NCBI GenBank assembly: GCA_016703225.1 | Contig: JADJCM010000003.1 | Span: 248,001-312,000 of the forward strand | Source of the DNA: Lysobacterales bacterium | GTDB taxonomy: Bacteria; Pseudomonadota; Gammaproteobacteria; Xanthomonadales; Ahniellaceae | DNA: 64,000 bases | Direction of reading: 5' to 3' | Shown here: in pieces, positions 36,626 through 45,751 of the stretch | How positions within the stretch are numbered: the first letter of the stretch is position 1 | How the letters are laid out: each line of letters begins with the position of its first letter | Made by a program: the position numbers and the translations under genes | Notes under the pieces: model-generated | Databases searched by the model: none | Told to the model about the DNA's origin: nothing | The model's input: the letters and a program-made list of their open reading frames with translations, nothing else

Positions 36626-36748
36626 AGGTGCTTGCGCGACTGAAATCGTGCAAGGGCGCGCACTCTAAGGATGGTGGTGGGATTTGTCAACGCGCGCGGC
36701 GCTGCGCGGCCATTGCGCTTACCATGTGCGCATGATCGGGAGCGACCA

Positions 36749-39262
36749 GTGACGAAACGTGGCAGTGGCAAGGGCGCGGGCGGGGCCGGGGCGGGTGATC
36801 GGCGGGCGCGCGGGCCGGGCAAGCGGGTGGGTGCTGGAGTAGGTGCGCCGGTGGGCGCGCGCGGGGGCAAGCCGGGGGCGAAGCCGAAGAAGGCGGCGCC
36901 GTGGTTGCCGGATGTGTTGGTGATGGCGCCGGTGCGGGGTGAGCGGGCGTCGGTGGCCGGAAAGAGCATCGCGCCCAGTGGCACACCGCCCAAGCGGCGT
37001 GGCAGTCGGTATGCCGATCCGCAGGGCGAGCGCGAATTGCTGCGTTATGAGAATCCGATCCTGTCGCGCGAAGGCATCATCCAGTTCCTGAGCGAGTCGG
37101 CCGAGTTGATGACGGTCGAGCGCATCGCGATCAAGCTCGGTTACCGCGACGAAGAACGGCTGGACGCACTCACGCGCCGCCTGACCGCGATGGTGCGCGA
37201 CGGCCAGTTGCTGGTGAACCGCCGCGGCGGTTACGGCGTGGCCGAGAAGCTCGACCTGATCGCCGGCTCGGTGATCGCCAATCCCGACGGTTTCGGCTTC
37301 CTGAAACCGGACGACGGCAGCGACGACCTGTTCATTCCGCCCAACGAAATGCGCGCGGTGATGCATGGCGACCGCGTGCTGGTGAACGTCACCAATATCG
37401 ACCGTCGCGGCCGTCGCGAAGCCGCGATTGCGGAAGTGCTGGAGCGACGTCGCCCGCGCCTCGTCGGCCGTTTCGACGAGCGCCGCGGCCTCGGCATCGT
37501 CATTCCCGACGATCGTCGCCTCAACCAGGACCTGCTGATCCCGCCCGACCAGCGTGGCGGTGCCGTCGCCGGCCAGATCGTCGTCGCCGAAATCGTCGAA
37601 CCGCCGACCAAGGAACGTCCGCCGCTCGGGCGCGTCGTCGCCGTGCTTGGCGAGAAGCTGACCGCGTCGCTGATCGTGCGCGTCGCGATCGAATCGCATG
37701 GCCTGCCGCATGAATGGCCGATCGAAGTGACGCGCGAAGCCGAACGCGTCGAACCGGAAGTGAGCAAGCAGGACCGCGAGATGCGCGTCGACCTGCGCGA
37801 CACGCCGCTCGTGACCATCGACGGCGAGGACGCGCGCGACTTCGACGACGCCGTGTTCTGCGAACCGCGCAAGGGCGGCGGCTGGCGACTGCTGGTCGCG
37901 ATCGCCGATGTCTCGCATTACGTGCCGGTCGGCAGCGAACTCGATCGCGAGGCGTTCGATCGCGCAACCTCGGTGTATTTCCCCGGCTTCGTCGTGCCGA
38001 TGCTGCCCGAGACCCTGTCGAACGGCATCTGCTCGCTGAACCCGAACGTCGAACGCCTGTGCATGGTCTGCGAGATGACCGTCAGTGCCGAAGGCGAAGT
38101 CTCGCGCTCGCGCTTCTATCCGGCGGTGATGCGCTCGCACGCCCGCCTGACCTATACCCGCGTCTGGCGTGCGCTCGGCGAGCGTGATGCCGACGAACGC
38201 GCGGCGATGGCCGACCTGCTGCCACACCTCGAGCACCTGCACGACCTGTACAAGGCCTTCGTGAAGCGCCGCAGCGAGCGCGGCGCGATCGAGTTCGAAT
38301 CGCAGGAAGTGAAGTTCTCGCTCGGTGCCGCCGGCGAAGTGCTGGCGATGCAGCCGCAGGCGCGCAACGACGCCCACAAGCTGATCGAGGAATGCATGAT
38401 TGCGGCCAATGTCGAGGCCGCGAAATTCCTGAACAAGGCCAAGGTGCCGGCGCCGTACCGCGTGCATCCGTCGCCGCCGGAAGAGAAGTTCGAGGAACTG
38501 CAGGCCTTCCTGGCCGAGTTCTCGCTGAGCCTGCCGCCGCATGCATCGGTGAAGCCGGGCGACTATGCCGCGCTGCTGCGCAAGATCCGCAAGCGCCCGG
38601 ATGCGCTGCTGCTCGAACAGGTGCTGTTGCGCTCGCAGAGCCTCGCCGTCTACCACCCGGACTGCAACGGCCACTTCGGCTTGGCGCTCGATGCTTACGC
38701 GCATTTCACCTCGCCGATCCGGCGCTACCCAGACCTGCTCGTGCATCGCGCCATCCGCCATGTGCTGAACGGCGGCAAGGCCGCGAACTATGAAGCCGGC
38801 CCGAGCGAAATGCTGGCGCGCGCGCAGCACTGCTCGCAGCGCGAACGTCGTGCCGATGAAGCCTCGCGCGAAGTGAACGAGCGCTACCAGTGCGCGTGGA
38901 TGAGCAAACACGTCGGTTCCGAGTTTGACGGCATCATCAGCGGCGTCACCTCGTTCGGACTGTTCGTCGGCATCGCCGACACCGGCGTCACCGGCCTGAT
39001 CCACGTGACCCAGTTGCCGAACGACTACTACCACTTCGATGCCGTTCGTCGCGAAATGGTCGGCGACCGCCAGGGCCTGCGCTTCCGCCTCGGCGACAGC
39101 ATCCGTGTGCAGGTGCTGCGCGCGAGCATGGAAGAGCGCAAGGTCGATCTGCGCCTGGTGCCACCGCCGCAGGTGCAGGGCCAGCGCCCGGCTGCGGTGC
39201 ATGCGCCGCGCGCGGAACAGGGGCGCGATGCGCGCCAGGGACAAGGGAAGAAGAAACGATGA
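36749..39262 (+). CDS. rnr: Ribonuclease R
   Basis: The protein has 837 residues from the GTG at 36749, supported by GGGAG six bases upstream. The first 70 residues are a Gly/Ala/Arg/Lys-rich disordered extension. After a winged-helix and two cold-shock domains, the RNB catalytic domain is marked by 'TIDGEDARDFDDAVF' (Mg-binding Asp). An S1 domain ('EFDGIISGVTSFGLFVG') and a basic tail follow. It is a processive 3'-5' exoribonuclease for structured RNA and rRNA quality control. It overlaps rlmB by ATGA, a pairing common in Proteobacteria. Confidence 0.95.
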   Translation: MTKRGSGKGAGGAGAGDRRARGPGKRVGAGVGAPVGARGGKPGAKPKKAAPWLPDVLVMAPVRGERASVAGKSIAPSGTPPKRRGSRYADPQGERELLRYENPILSREGIIQFLSESAELMTVERIAIKLGYRDEERLDALTRRLTAMVRDGQLLVNRRGGYGVAEKLDLIAGSVIANPDGFGFLKPDDGSDDLFIPPNEMRAVMHGDRVLVNVTNIDRRGRREAAIAEVLERRRPRLVGRFDERRGLGIVIPDDRRLNQDLLIPPDQRGGAVAGQIVVAEIVEPPTKERPPLGRVVAVLGEKLTASLIVRVAIESHGLPHEWPIEVTREAERVEPEVSKQDREMRVDLRDTPLVTIDGEDARDFDDAVFCEPRKGGGWRLLVAIADVSHYVPVGSELDREAFDRATSVYFPGFVVPMLPETLSNGICSLNPNVERLCMVCEMTVSAEGEVSRSRFYPAVMRSHARLTYTRVWRALGERDADERAAMADLLPHLEHLHDLYKAFVKRRSERGAIEFESQEVKFSLGAAGEVLAMQPQARNDAHKLIEECMIAANVEAAKFLNKAKVPAPYRVHPSPPEEKFEELQAFLAEFSLSLPPHASVKPGDYAALLRKIRKRPDALLLEQVLLRSQSLAVYHPDCNGHFGLALDAYAHFTSPIRRYPDLLVHRAIRHVLNGGKAANYEAGPSEMLARAQHCSQRERRADEASREVNERYQCAWMSKHVGSEFDGIISGVTSFGLFVGIADTGVTGLIHVTQLPNDYYHFDAVRREMVGDRQGLRFRLGDSIRVQVLRASMEERKVDLRLVPPPQVQGQRPAAVHAPRAEQGRDARQGQGKKKR

Positions 39263-39999
39263 GCAAGGACATCCTCGCCGGCATCCACGCCGTCGAAGCG
39301 GCGATGAAACATGACGCCGGCAACGTGGTCGAGATCATGGTCGCCGATGCCGCCAAGAACCCGCGCCTGAAGCGCCTGGTCGACGAGGCGCGCGAGCTCG
39401 ACATCAAGGTGCATGCGCGCGACATGGCGCAACTCGACAAGCTCTGCGGCGGCGAGCGCCACCAGGGCGTGGTCGCGTTCTACAACGCGCCGGCGGCGAA
39501 GTCGGAGAAGGACCTGCCGGCCCTGATCGAGGCGGCGGGCAGCGAAGCGCTGTTCCTGATCCTCGACGAGATCACCGACCCGCACAATTTCGGCGCTTGC
39601 CTGCGCAGTGCGCTCGCGGCCAAGGTCACCGCGGTGATCGTGCCCAAGGACCGCGCGGCGCCGCTGAACGCGACCGTGCGTCGCTCCTCGGCCGGTGCCG
39701 CCGACCGCATCCCGATCGTGCGCGCGACCAACCTGGCGCGGGCGATGGACGTGCTCAAGGAAGCCGGCGTCTGGATCAGCGGTCTCGAAGGCGAGGCCAC
39801 GCAGTCGATCCACCAGACCGACTTCCGCGGCCCCTGCGCGCTCGTCATGGGCGCCGAAGGCGAGGGCATGCGCCGCCTCACCCGCGAACGCTGCGATTTC
39901 CTCGTCACCATCCCGATGCCGGGCCCGATGGAATCCCTCAACGTCTCCGTCGCCACCGGCGTGGCGTTGTTCGAAGTCGTGCGCCAGCGCGCGGCTTGA
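39259..39999 (+). CDS. rlmB: 23S rRNA (guanosine-2'-O)-methyltransferase RlmB
   Basis: This 246-residue SpoU-family enzyme methylates the ribose of G2251 in 23S rRNA. The N-terminal L30e-like substrate-binding domain ('LAGIHAVEAAMKHD', 'GGERHQGVVAFYN') precedes the knotted catalytic domain with 'LILDEITDPHNFGACLRSA', 'RSSAGAADRIPI' and 'GAEGEGMRRLTRERCD', then 'IPMPGPMESLNVSVATGVAL'. Coupled to rnr by a 4-base overlap. Confidence 0.95.
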   Translation: MSKDILAGIHAVEAAMKHDAGNVVEIMVADAAKNPRLKRLVDEARELDIKVHARDMAQLDKLCGGERHQGVVAFYNAPAAKSEKDLPALIEAAGSEALFLILDEITDPHNFGACLRSALAAKVTAVIVPKDRAAPLNATVRRSSAGAADRIPIVRATNLARAMDVLKEAGVWISGLEGEATQSIHQTDFRGPCALVMGAEGEGMRRLTRERCDFLVTIPMPGPMESLNVSVATGVALFEVVRQRAA

Positions 40000-40055
40000 T
40001 TGACGAAGCGGAAGTTGACCGCCGATGCGCGGCTGAACGGGTCGATGATCGGGTA

Positions 40056-40072
40056 TTGACAGTGTACATACA
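40056..40072 (+). promoter_or_regulatory. Candidate brnTA promoter/operator
   Basis: A consensus -35 box TTGACA (40056-40061) is followed at once by TGTA-CA-TACA (40063-40072), a short palindrome, 19 bases before the brnT ATG. BrnA-type antitoxins repress their own operon, and the placement fits an operator. A good -10 box was not found at 17 bases, so the transcription start is uncertain. Confidence 0.45.
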
Positions 40073-40090
40073 GGCGAGCACGATGCCGCC

Positions 40091-40387
40091 ATGGACATTC
40101 GTTTCGAACTCAACGGGACGAGTTTCGTTTGGGATGCCGCCAAGGCCAAGGCGAATGCGCTGAAGCATGACGGCATCACCTTCGATCGAGCGGCCGAGGT
40201 GTTCTTCGATCCCTTCTTCCGGATTGTCGATGCCGACCGGAACGACGAAGCACGCGACGCAGTAATCGGATACGACACGCTGGGGCGAATGTTGTTTGTC
40301 GTGCACGTTGCATTCGAAGATGACCACATTCGCATCGTCTCGGCTCGCAAGGCCACCAAGCAGGAGCGCGATCAGCATGATTCCTGA
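40091..40387 (+). CDS. brnT: BrnT-family ribonuclease toxin
   Basis: This 98-residue protein has the BrnT pattern: 'FVWDAAKAKANALKHDGITF' at the N-terminus (W, K, N, KH, G.F) and 'RIVSARKATKQERDQ' at the C-terminus (the conserved ISAR.A...E). It is a RelE-fold RNase that halts translation when free of BrnA. Toxin precedes antitoxin, as usual for this family, and the two frames overlap by 11 bases. Confidence 0.92.
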   Translation: MDIRFELNGTSFVWDAAKAKANALKHDGITFDRAAEVFFDPFFRIVDADRNDEARDAVIGYDTLGRMLFVVHVAFEDDHIRIVSARKATKQERDQHDS

Positions 40388-40658
40388 CAAGCTCAAGGCT
40401 CGCATGAAGAAGGACCGCGCGATGACCAGCATCACGTTGCGCGTGCCGGTGGACGTCGTCGAGTCGCTCAAGGCCATCGCGCCACACAAGGGCATGACCG
40501 GTTATCAGGCTTTGCTCAAGGCCTATGTGAGCGAAGGATTGCGCCGCGATGAATCGACTCACCTGTTCGGCCCCGCCGCTCGCCTGGCTCAAGCGTTGCG
40601 CAAGCGAGGCGTATCGGCGAAATTGATCGAAGAAGCGGCGCAGGAAGCGTCGGCGTAA
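40377..40658 (+). CDS. brnA: BrnA-family antitoxin
   Basis: The protein has 93 residues from the ATG at 40377, inside the last codons of brnT. The ribbon-helix-helix-like segment 'SITLRVPVDVVESLKAIAPH' with 'GMTGYQALLKAYVSEGLRR' gives DNA binding and dimerisation. The C-terminal 35 residues ('GPAARLAQALRKRGVSAKLI') extend the family's usual shorter end. It should neutralise BrnT and repress the operon. Confidence 0.85.
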   Translation: MIPDKLKARMKKDRAMTSITLRVPVDVVESLKAIAPHKGMTGYQALLKAYVSEGLRRDESTHLFGPAARLAQALRKRGVSAKLIEEAAQEASA

Positions 40659-40741
40659 CCCATGCGGCAGGCCTGTTGGTCCACACGCACTGCCGGATGT
40701 TCGAACGATGGATGGTCGATCCGCGCGAAACCGCCAACCGC

Positions 40742-41074
40742 TCAGCGCGCGCCGTTCTTGCGTTGCCCACTGCGCGCCCACTGACGCTTGCGCCAGCGGC
40801 GTTCGCTGCAGACCAGCAGGCGGCGCATCGGGCGGCGTAGCAGGGGCAGGTCCTGGGCGAGCAGCAGCAGGCCGAGCGGCAGCATCCAGAAGCCGACGAC
40901 GGGAAGAAAACCGACCACACCGGCGACGCTGAACAGCAGTGCGAGCGGAACGCGCACCCAGCGCGAGCCCGGTTGGCGCAGCCAGCGCAGGAAATGCGCG
41001 AAGCGCCCGGGAAAGCGGCGCTCGACGCGGCGGAACGTGCGATGGATGCCACGCTCGTCCTTGTCTTGCTTCAT
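40742..41074 (-). CDS. Small two-helix inner-membrane protein
   Basis: This 110-residue protein has a basic N-terminus (RRVERRFPGRFAHFLRWL) and two adjacent hydrophobic segments, 'VRVPLALLFSVAGVVGFLP' and 'VVGFWMLPLGLLLLAQDLP', then a very basic tail (RRPMRRLLVCSERRWRKRQ). The pattern recurs in conserved hypothetical proteins of Proteobacteria. No function is known. It stands alone and is divergent from gltB. Confidence 0.65.
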   Translation of the reverse strand: MKQDKDERGIHRTFRRVERRFPGRFAHFLRWLRQPGSRWVRVPLALLFSVAGVVGFLPVVGFWMLPLGLLLLAQDLPLLRRPMRRLLVCSERRWRKRQWARSGQRKNGAR

Positions 41075-41182
41075 GCCGATTCACTCCGATGGGCCAATGC
41101 GCGCCGCGCGATCCTCGGCCAATCGCCGCTGTCGCACAACCGCGCCGGTCGCGCCGCCATCGCCTGTATTCGTTTTCATCGG

Positions 41183-41204
41183 CGCTAGAGCCAAGGCTCT
41201 AGCG
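41183..41204. repeat. Perfect 22-bp palindrome upstream of gltB
   Basis: CGCTAGAGCC (41183-41192), AA, GGCTCTAGCG (41195-41204). It lies 80 bases before the gltB ATG and 108 bases before the start of the membrane protein gene on the other strand. There is no T-run. It could be an operator for one of the divergent genes or a dispersed palindromic repeat. Confidence 0.65.
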
Positions 41205-41284
41205 ACGGCCCCGTATAGCTGAAGTCACACTGGTTCCGGCGGCGACGCACTTCCGCGTCGAGCCTGCTTGCGTGGCGGGGCAAT

Positions 41285-44200
41285 ATGGGCGAAGACCTTC
41301 GGCAAGGCTTGTACGACCCGCGCTTCGAGCGCGACAGTTGCGGTTTCGGGCTGATCGCGAATCTCGACAACGCGCCCTCACGCGCGCTCATCGATGCCGC
41401 GCTGACCGCGCTCGAGCGCATGGCGCATCGCGGCGCGGTCGGTGCCGACGGCAAGTCCGGTGATGGCTGCGGATTGCTGCTGCAGCGTCCGGAAAAATTC
41501 CTGCGCCATGTCGCTGCCGAAACGGGCATCCGCCTCGGCCCGAGTTTCGCGGCCGGCAATGTGTTTCTGAGCCGGGACGCCGCGCGCGCAAGCGCGGCAC
41601 GTGCGGTGCTCGAGGCCGAGTGCCACGGGGTCGAGCTGCGCGTCGCCGGCTGGCGCGAGCTGCCGACCGATAGCGAACCCTGCGGTGCCCAGGCGCTGGC
41701 CAGCATGCCGCGCATGGAGCAGGTGTTCGTGATGCCGACGGTGGCGATGGACCAGTCGAGCTTCCAGCGCGCGCTGTTTCTGGCGCGTCGGCGCAGCGAG
41801 ATGCGCCTTGCCGACGATGCCGATTTTTACGTCGTCACGCTGTCGGCGCACAGTCTCGGCTACAAGGCGATGGTGCTGCCGGCCGGCCTGCGTATTTTCT
41901 ATCCGGATCTCGCGCACCCATTGCTGGCGGCTGCCTTCGCGACCTTTCATCAGCGTTTCTCGACCAACACCGCGCCGCAATGGCGGCTGGCGCAGCCGTT
42001 CCGCCTGCTCGCGCACAACGGCGAGATCAACACCATCGAAGGCAATCGCCACTGGGCCGAGGCGCGCAGCGCGAAATGGCGCACACCGGCGATCGACCTG
42101 CGCGAGCTGAAGCCGCTGGTGTCGCTGAGCGGCTCGGATTCGATGAGTCTCGACAACATGCTCGAGGTGCTGCTCGCCGGCGGCATGGACCTGCTGCAGG
42201 CGATGCGCGTGCTGATTCCGCCTGCGACCGGCAGTCTCGAAGCGCGCGATCCCGACCTGGCCGCGTTCTACGACTACCACGCATTGTCGATCGACCCATG
42301 GGATGGCCCCGCCGGCATCGTGCTGTGCGATGGCCGCCATGCCGGTTGCACGGTCGATCGCAACGGCCTGCGTCCGGCGCGCTGGCTGATGACGCGGGAT
42401 CGCCATCTGGTGATCGGTTCGGAAACCGGCATCTACGACATCGACGCCGCCGACATCACCGCCAAGGGCAAGATCGGTCCCGGCGAGATGATCGCAGTCG
42501 ATCTGTATTCCGGCGAGTTCCTCGATTCGCCCGCGATCGACTCGATCAATCGCGCGCGCGCGCCGTTCAAGCGCTGGCTGAAGCAGGGCAACCGTTACCT
42601 GATCTCGGACCTGATCGACCCCGCGCTTGCGACCGAACCTTTCGACGCGCCGACGCTGCATCGTCATCAGAAGCTGTTCCAGTTGACCCGCGAGGAGCGC
42701 GAGGACCAGTTGCGCGTGCTCGCCGAGACCGAGCAGGAACCGATCGGCTCGATGGGCGACGATACCCCGCTCGCGGTGCTGTCGCGGCAGACGCGTTCGC
42801 TCTACGACTATTTCCGCCAGGCCTTCGCGCAGGTCACCAATCCGCCGATCGACCCGCTGCGCGAGCAGTGCGTGATGAGCCTGGTCACCCAGATCGGGCG
42901 TGAGGGCAATGTCTTCGAGATGGCGCCGGAGAACGCGCGCCAGACCGTGCTCAACTCGCCGGTGCTGTCGCAACGCAAGCTGCGGCAGATGCTGGCACAC
43001 GAGGAGTTTGCCAGCGCACACCAGCGCTTCCCGCTGCATTACGCCGAATCGATCGGGCTCGAACAGGCCATTCGCGACTTGTGCCTGCAGGTCGAGGCGG
43101 CAGTGCGCGCCGGCACCGTGATCGTGATCCTGAGCGACATGCATCCGCAGCCGCAATGGCTGACCCTGCATGCGCTGCTCGCGACCGGTGCGGTGCACGA
43201 CCATCTGGTGCGCGTCGGCCTGCGCTGCGAGTGCAACCTGATCATCGAGACCGGAACCGCCCGCGACCCGCACCACTTCGCCTGCCTGATCGGCTATGGC
43301 GCGACTGCGGTCTATCCCTACCTCGCGTACCAGACGCTGATCGAACTGGCGCGCGGCAAGGTGATCAAGCCCAAGCGCGGTGGTGAGCTGATCGAGCTCG
43401 GGCGCAGCTATCGCCGCGGCATCAAGAAAGGCCTGCTCAAGATCATCTCGAAAATGGGCATCAGCACCATCGGTTCGTATCGAGGGGCACGCCTGTTCGA
43501 GATCATCGGCCTGAAGCAGGAGGTCGTCCGCCTGTGCTTTGCGCACACGCCGAGCCGCATCGGCGGCGCCGGATTCGCCGATCTCGAGGCCGACGCGCGC
43601 GCGCTGCACGCGCTCGCCTTCGAAGCCGCTGGCGACATCGAAGCTGGCAGCCTGCTCAAGTATCGCCACGGCGGCGAATACCACATGTTCAACCCGGACG
43701 TGGTGCAGAGTCTGCAGCGCGCAGTGCTGACCGGCGACTACGCCGACTATCGCGTCTACGCCGAGCACGTGAACACGCGTCCGGCCTCGGCCCTGCGTGA
43801 TCTGCTCGCACTGAACCTGCGCAGCGAGCCGCTGCCGATCGATCAGGTCGAAACGCTGGAATCGCTGCTGCCGCGCTTCGATTCCGCCGGCATGTCGCTC
43901 GGCGCCTTGTCGCCGGAGGCGCACGAGGCGCTGGCGATCGCGATGAATCGACTTGGCGGGCGCTCGAACTCGGGCGAAGGCGGCGAAGATCCGGCGCGCC
44001 ACGGCACCGAGAAAATGTCGAAGATCAAGCAGGTCGCTTCCGGCCGCTTCGGCGTCACCCCCGAATATCTGATCCATGCCGAGGTGCTGCAGATCAAGAT
44101 CGCGCAGGGCGCCAAGCCGGGCGAGGGTGGCCAGTTGCCGGGGCACAAGGTCAACGAGCTGATCGCGCGACTGCGCTACGCGCGTCCGGGCATTGGCCTG

Positions 44201-45751
44201 ATTTCGCCGCCGCCGCACCACGACATCTACTCGATCGAGGATCTGGCCGAACTGATCTTCGACCTCAAGGAAGTGAATCCCGCGGCGCTGGTTTCGGTGA
44301 AGCTGGTGGCGCATGCCGGCATCGGCACGATCGCTGCCGGCGTCGCCAAGGCCTATGCCGACATGATCACCATTTCGGGTTACGACGGTGGCACCGGAGC
44401 CAGCCCGATTTCCTCGATCAAGCATGTCGGCGGTCCATGGGAGATGGGCATCTGCGAGGCGCGCCAGACGCTGCGCCGCAATGGCTTGCGCGGCAAGGTG
44501 CGGTTGCAGGTTGATGGTGGGCTCAAGACCGGTCTCGACGTGGTCAAGGCCGCGATCCTCGGTGCCGACAGCTTCGGTTTCGGCACCGGTCCGATGATCG
44601 CGCTCGGCTGCAAGTACCTGCGCATCTGCCACCTCAACAACTGCGCCACCGGCATCGCGACCCAGGACGAACGTCTGCGCGAGGGTCATTTCACCGGCCT
44701 GCCCGAGCGCGTGATGAACTACTTCCGCTTCGTCGCGATGGAGACGCGCGAATGGCTGGCGCGACTTGGCGTAGCGCGGCTGGATGACCTGATCGGGCGC
44801 ACCGATTTGCTGTGCATCCTTGAAGGTGAGACCGAGAAGCAGCAGGGTCTCGATCTGCAGCCGCTGCTGGCCGAGGATGCAGCGCTCGACGACGTGCGCA
44901 GCTGTGCCGCCGGAACGCGCAACCCGCCGCGCGACCCGGCGGTGCTCGCGACGCGCATGGCCACGGACATGACGGCCGCCATCGCCGGCAGGCTGGGTGG
45001 TGAATTCGAATACACGATTCGCAATGCCGACCGTGCCATCGGTGCACGCATCTCCGGCATGATCGCGCGCCAGCACGGCAACCACGGCATGCGCGACAAG
45101 CCGGTCCATGCGCGCTTCAAGGGCCACTGCGGGCAAAGCTTCGGTGCCTGGAATGCCGGTGGACTACACCTGCATCTGGAAGGCGATGCCAACGACTACG
45201 TGGGCAAGGGCATGTGCGACGGCAAGATCGTGATCCGTCCGCCGCACGACGCACGCTTCATCGCGCGCGAGACGCCGATCATGGGCAACACCTGCCTGTA
45301 TGGCGCCACCGGTGGCGAGTTGTATGCGGCCGGGCGTGCTGGCGAGCGCTTCGCGGTGCGCAACTCCGGCGCGACCGCTGTGGTCGAGGGCGCCGGTGAC
45401 CACTGCTGCGAATACATGACCGGCGGCGTCGTCGTGGTGCTCGGTCGCGTCGGGCAGAACTTCGGTGCCGGCTTCACCGGAGGTTTTGCCTATGTGCTCG
45501 ATCTCGAACGCGATTTCGTCGATCGCTACAACCACGAGCTGATCGATATCCTCCGGCTCTCGCCGGAAGGCATGGAACATCACCTGCAGCATCTGCAGCG
45601 TCTGGTGCGGCGCCACGTGTTCGAGACCGAGAGCGCTTGGGGTCGCACACTGCTCACCGAATACCGCGATTACCTCGGCAAGTTCTGGCTGGTGAAGCCG
45701 AAGGCGGCGAGTCTCGAGTCGCTGATCGACACCCTCGGGAGGGCGGCATGA
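41285..45751 (+). CDS. gltB: Glutamate synthase, large (alpha) subunit
   Basis: This 1488-residue enzyme transfers the amide of glutamine to 2-oxoglutarate. A short propeptide ends before Cys19 (DSCGFGLIAN), the N-terminal nucleophile of the class II amidotransferase domain. The central and FMN-binding domains follow ('GGRSNSGEGGEDPARH', 'VKLVAHAGIGTIAAGVAKA', 'ISGYDGGTGASPISSIKH'), with the [3Fe-4S] cysteines in CKYLRICHLNNCATG. The C-terminal part is the GXGXG beta-helix. The length equals that of E. coli GltB. It overlaps gltD by ATGA. Confidence 0.97.
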   Translation: MGEDLRQGLYDPRFERDSCGFGLIANLDNAPSRALIDAALTALERMAHRGAVGADGKSGDGCGLLLQRPEKFLRHVAAETGIRLGPSFAAGNVFLSRDAARASAARAVLEAECHGVELRVAGWRELPTDSEPCGAQALASMPRMEQVFVMPTVAMDQSSFQRALFLARRRSEMRLADDADFYVVTLSAHSLGYKAMVLPAGLRIFYPDLAHPLLAAAFATFHQRFSTNTAPQWRLAQPFRLLAHNGEINTIEGNRHWAEARSAKWRTPAIDLRELKPLVSLSGSDSMSLDNMLEVLLAGGMDLLQAMRVLIPPATGSLEARDPDLAAFYDYHALSIDPWDGPAGIVLCDGRHAGCTVDRNGLRPARWLMTRDRHLVIGSETGIYDIDAADITAKGKIGPGEMIAVDLYSGEFLDSPAIDSINRARAPFKRWLKQGNRYLISDLIDPALATEPFDAPTLHRHQKLFQLTREEREDQLRVLAETEQEPIGSMGDDTPLAVLSRQTRSLYDYFRQAFAQVTNPPIDPLREQCVMSLVTQIGREGNVFEMAPENARQTVLNSPVLSQRKLRQMLAHEEFASAHQRFPLHYAESIGLEQAIRDLCLQVEAAVRAGTVIVILSDMHPQPQWLTLHALLATGAVHDHLVRVGLRCECNLIIETGTARDPHHFACLIGYGATAVYPYLAYQTLIELARGKVIKPKRGGELIELGRSYRRGIKKGLLKIISKMGISTIGSYRGARLFEIIGLKQEVVRLCFAHTPSRIGGAGFADLEADARALHALAFEAAGDIEAGSLLKYRHGGEYHMFNPDVVQSLQRAVLTGDYADYRVYAEHVNTRPASALRDLLALNLRSEPLPIDQVETLESLLPRFDSAGMSLGALSPEAHEALAIAMNRLGGRSNSGEGGEDPARHGTEKMSKIKQVASGRFGVTPEYLIHAEVLQIKIAQGAKPGEGGQLPGHKVNELIARLRYARPGIGLISPPPHHDIYSIEDLAELIFDLKEVNPAALVSVKLVAHAGIGTIAAGVAKAYADMITISGYDGGTGASPISSIKHVGGPWEMGICEARQTLRRNGLRGKVRLQVDGGLKTGLDVVKAAILGADSFGFGTGPMIALGCKYLRICHLNNCATGIATQDERLREGHFTGLPERVMNYFRFVAMETREWLARLGVARLDDLIGRTDLLCILEGETEKQQGLDLQPLLAEDAALDDVRSCAAGTRNPPRDPAVLATRMATDMTAAIAGRLGGEFEYTIRNADRAIGARISGMIARQHGNHGMRDKPVHARFKGHCGQSFGAWNAGGLHLHLEGDANDYVGKGMCDGKIVIRPPHDARFIARETPIMGNTCLYGATGGELYAAGRAGERFAVRNSGATAVVEGAGDHCCEYMTGGVVVVLGRVGQNFGAGFTGGFAYVLDLERDFVDRYNHELIDILRLSPEGMEHHLQHLQRLVRRHVFETESAWGRTLLTEYRDYLGKFWLVKPKAASLESLIDTLGRAA

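Noticed and set aside
41378..45136. A 1252-codon open frame antisense to gltB
   Set aside because: It is an artefact of GC-rich third positions opposite a conserved enzyme.
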